64,000 nt of DNA from assembly GCA_021307315.1 (NCBI GenBank), contig JAJSPD010000080.1, positions 124,001 to 188,000 on the forward strand, in the 5' to 3' direction. The notes under the pieces were generated by a model. It was not told the DNA's origin and searched no databases. It saw only the letters and a list, made by a program, of their open reading frames with translations. Position 1 is the first letter of the stretch. Every line of letters begins with the position of its first letter. The position numbers and the translations under genes are program-made. The stretch comes from Bisporella sp. PMI_857 (Eukaryota > Ascomycota > Leotiomycetes > Helotiales > Helotiaceae). Below are positions 63,516 to 64,000 of this stretch, piece after piece.

Positions 63516-64000
63516 ATGGTGTCAAAAGGAAAGGAGAAAGCAGCTGGATCTGCTTCTACAGCTCGTCGACCTATCACTCGATCTTCTACAGAGAACCTGA
63601 GTCCTGACCCATCCCTAATCACTGGTACAGTCCGCGTGCGCAGAGAACTAGAAGAGAGTCAACACTCGGAAGAGATCGAAGACGAGACGCTTCAAGAACG
63701 ACAAAGAGACGATGACGTCGTCGGGGACACACAAGATACACTGGCTCACGAGTTATCTCGTGTAGCAGACCTTCAGAAGGAGATACGCCAGGCGGAGCAA
63801 CGCAAGAAACAGAGACTGGAATCAAGCAGTGCTGCCAAAGAACTTGAGAGAGTCAGGAAACAGCGAAGGATTTTGGAGAGAAAGCTACGTAGCTTGAGCG
63901 ACTTCGAGAAGAGCCAAGAGCTGGCTGAAGAGGAAGCCAGGGCGAAACGGCGCCGGCACACCGGTGAAACGCTTCCGAGCAGAACAGAGTTTAGGACAGG
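63516..64000 (+). CDS. N-terminus of a Gag-like protein of an LTR retrotransposon, runs off the window
   Basis: The ATG at 63516 opens a frame with no stop to the right edge (161 codons seen). The first 60 residues are Ser/Thr/Arg-rich (KGKEKAAGSASTARRPIT). From about residue 65 a long charged coiled coil follows (LSRVADLQKEIRQAEQRKK, then ELERVRKQRRILERKLRSL). This order, just after an LTR-like sequence and leader, is typical of Gag in fungal Ty3/gypsy elements. The class is inferred from layout, because no protease or reverse transcriptase is in the window. The frame is clean, unlike most elements here. Confidence 0.65.
   Translation, partial: MVSKGKEKAAGSASTARRPITRSSTENLSPDPSLITGTVRVRRELEESQHSEEIEDETLQERQRDDDVVGDTQDTLAHELSRVADLQKEIRQAEQRKKQRLESSSAAKELERVRKQRRILERKLRSLSDFEKSQELAEEEARAKRRRHTGETLPSRTEFRT

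Noticed and set aside
1..64000. CRISPR arrays, bacterial defence systems or phage genes
   Set aside because: No direct-repeat/spacer pattern and all recognisable genes are fungal.

Overview
The window looks like a repeat-rich contig from a filamentous ascomycete (Pezizomycotina; a Leotiomycetes-type fungus would fit, but that is a guess). The evidence is short GT-AG introns (about 45-145 bp), a Zn2Cys6 regulator split by an intron, an RTA1-type membrane protein, a P450, a secreted FAD oxidase, a fungal HNH protein, an esterase/NB-ARC STAND protein, and typical fungal transposons (Tc1/mariner, pogo/Fot1, copia, Ty3, Tad-like LINE, MULE, Helitron). There are no bacterial operons, rRNA genes, CRISPR arrays or recognisable tRNAs.

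Layout. 0-1 kb: decayed Helitron-type helicase end. 3.4-3.8 kb: a solo LTR inserted in an inverted copy of its own family. 4.2-6.1 kb: broken MFS efflux pump. 7.0-11.2 kb: a transposon nest, in which a mariner element holds one solo LTR and a pogo/Fot1 element that itself holds three solo LTRs. 12.2-13.4 kb: a second dead Tc1/mariner element. 13.7-15.2 kb: an intact intronless P450 with a cysteine-rich tail. 17.6-20.8 kb: two related small membrane-protein genes, divergently oriented. 21-21.8 and 32-32.5 kb: LINE remnants. 22.6-27.1 kb: a small membrane protein, a Zn2Cys6 regulator and an RTA1-like protein. 29.1-30.9 kb: an intact secreted FAD oxidase. 33.8-38.9 kb: a secreted glycosidase gene interrupted by an apparently intact Tc1/mariner element. 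40.6-41.5 kb: an intact HNH protein. 42.0-47.6 kb: a copia element with identical LTRs, inserted at the 5' side of an amidase pseudogene (to 49.0 kb). 50.5-53.3 kb: an intact four-exon esterase-NB-ARC gene. 53.5-54.8 kb: solo LTRs and a MULE relic. 55.6-57.5 kb: a two-module gene of unknown function. 58.3-59.5 kb: an SGNH-type hydrolase. 59.9-63.0 kb: an AT-rich, decayed, unidentified coding region. 63.2 kb to the end: the 5' end of a Ty3-type element.

The host genes do not form an obvious pathway. P450, MFS relic, Zn2Cys6 regulator and FAD oxidase are the usual parts of a metabolite cluster, but no backbone enzyme is present and the parts lie far apart. The most informative part is the mobile-element record. 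At least ten insertions have target-site duplications (TSDs) readable to the base, which gives a relative order of events. Old copies carry C-to-T-type stop codons like those left by repeat-induced point mutation (RIP); the copia element and the 34-kb Tc1/mariner element look young. Several genes called intact were assembled by hand from exons; their exon lengths sum to whole codons, which supports the models.
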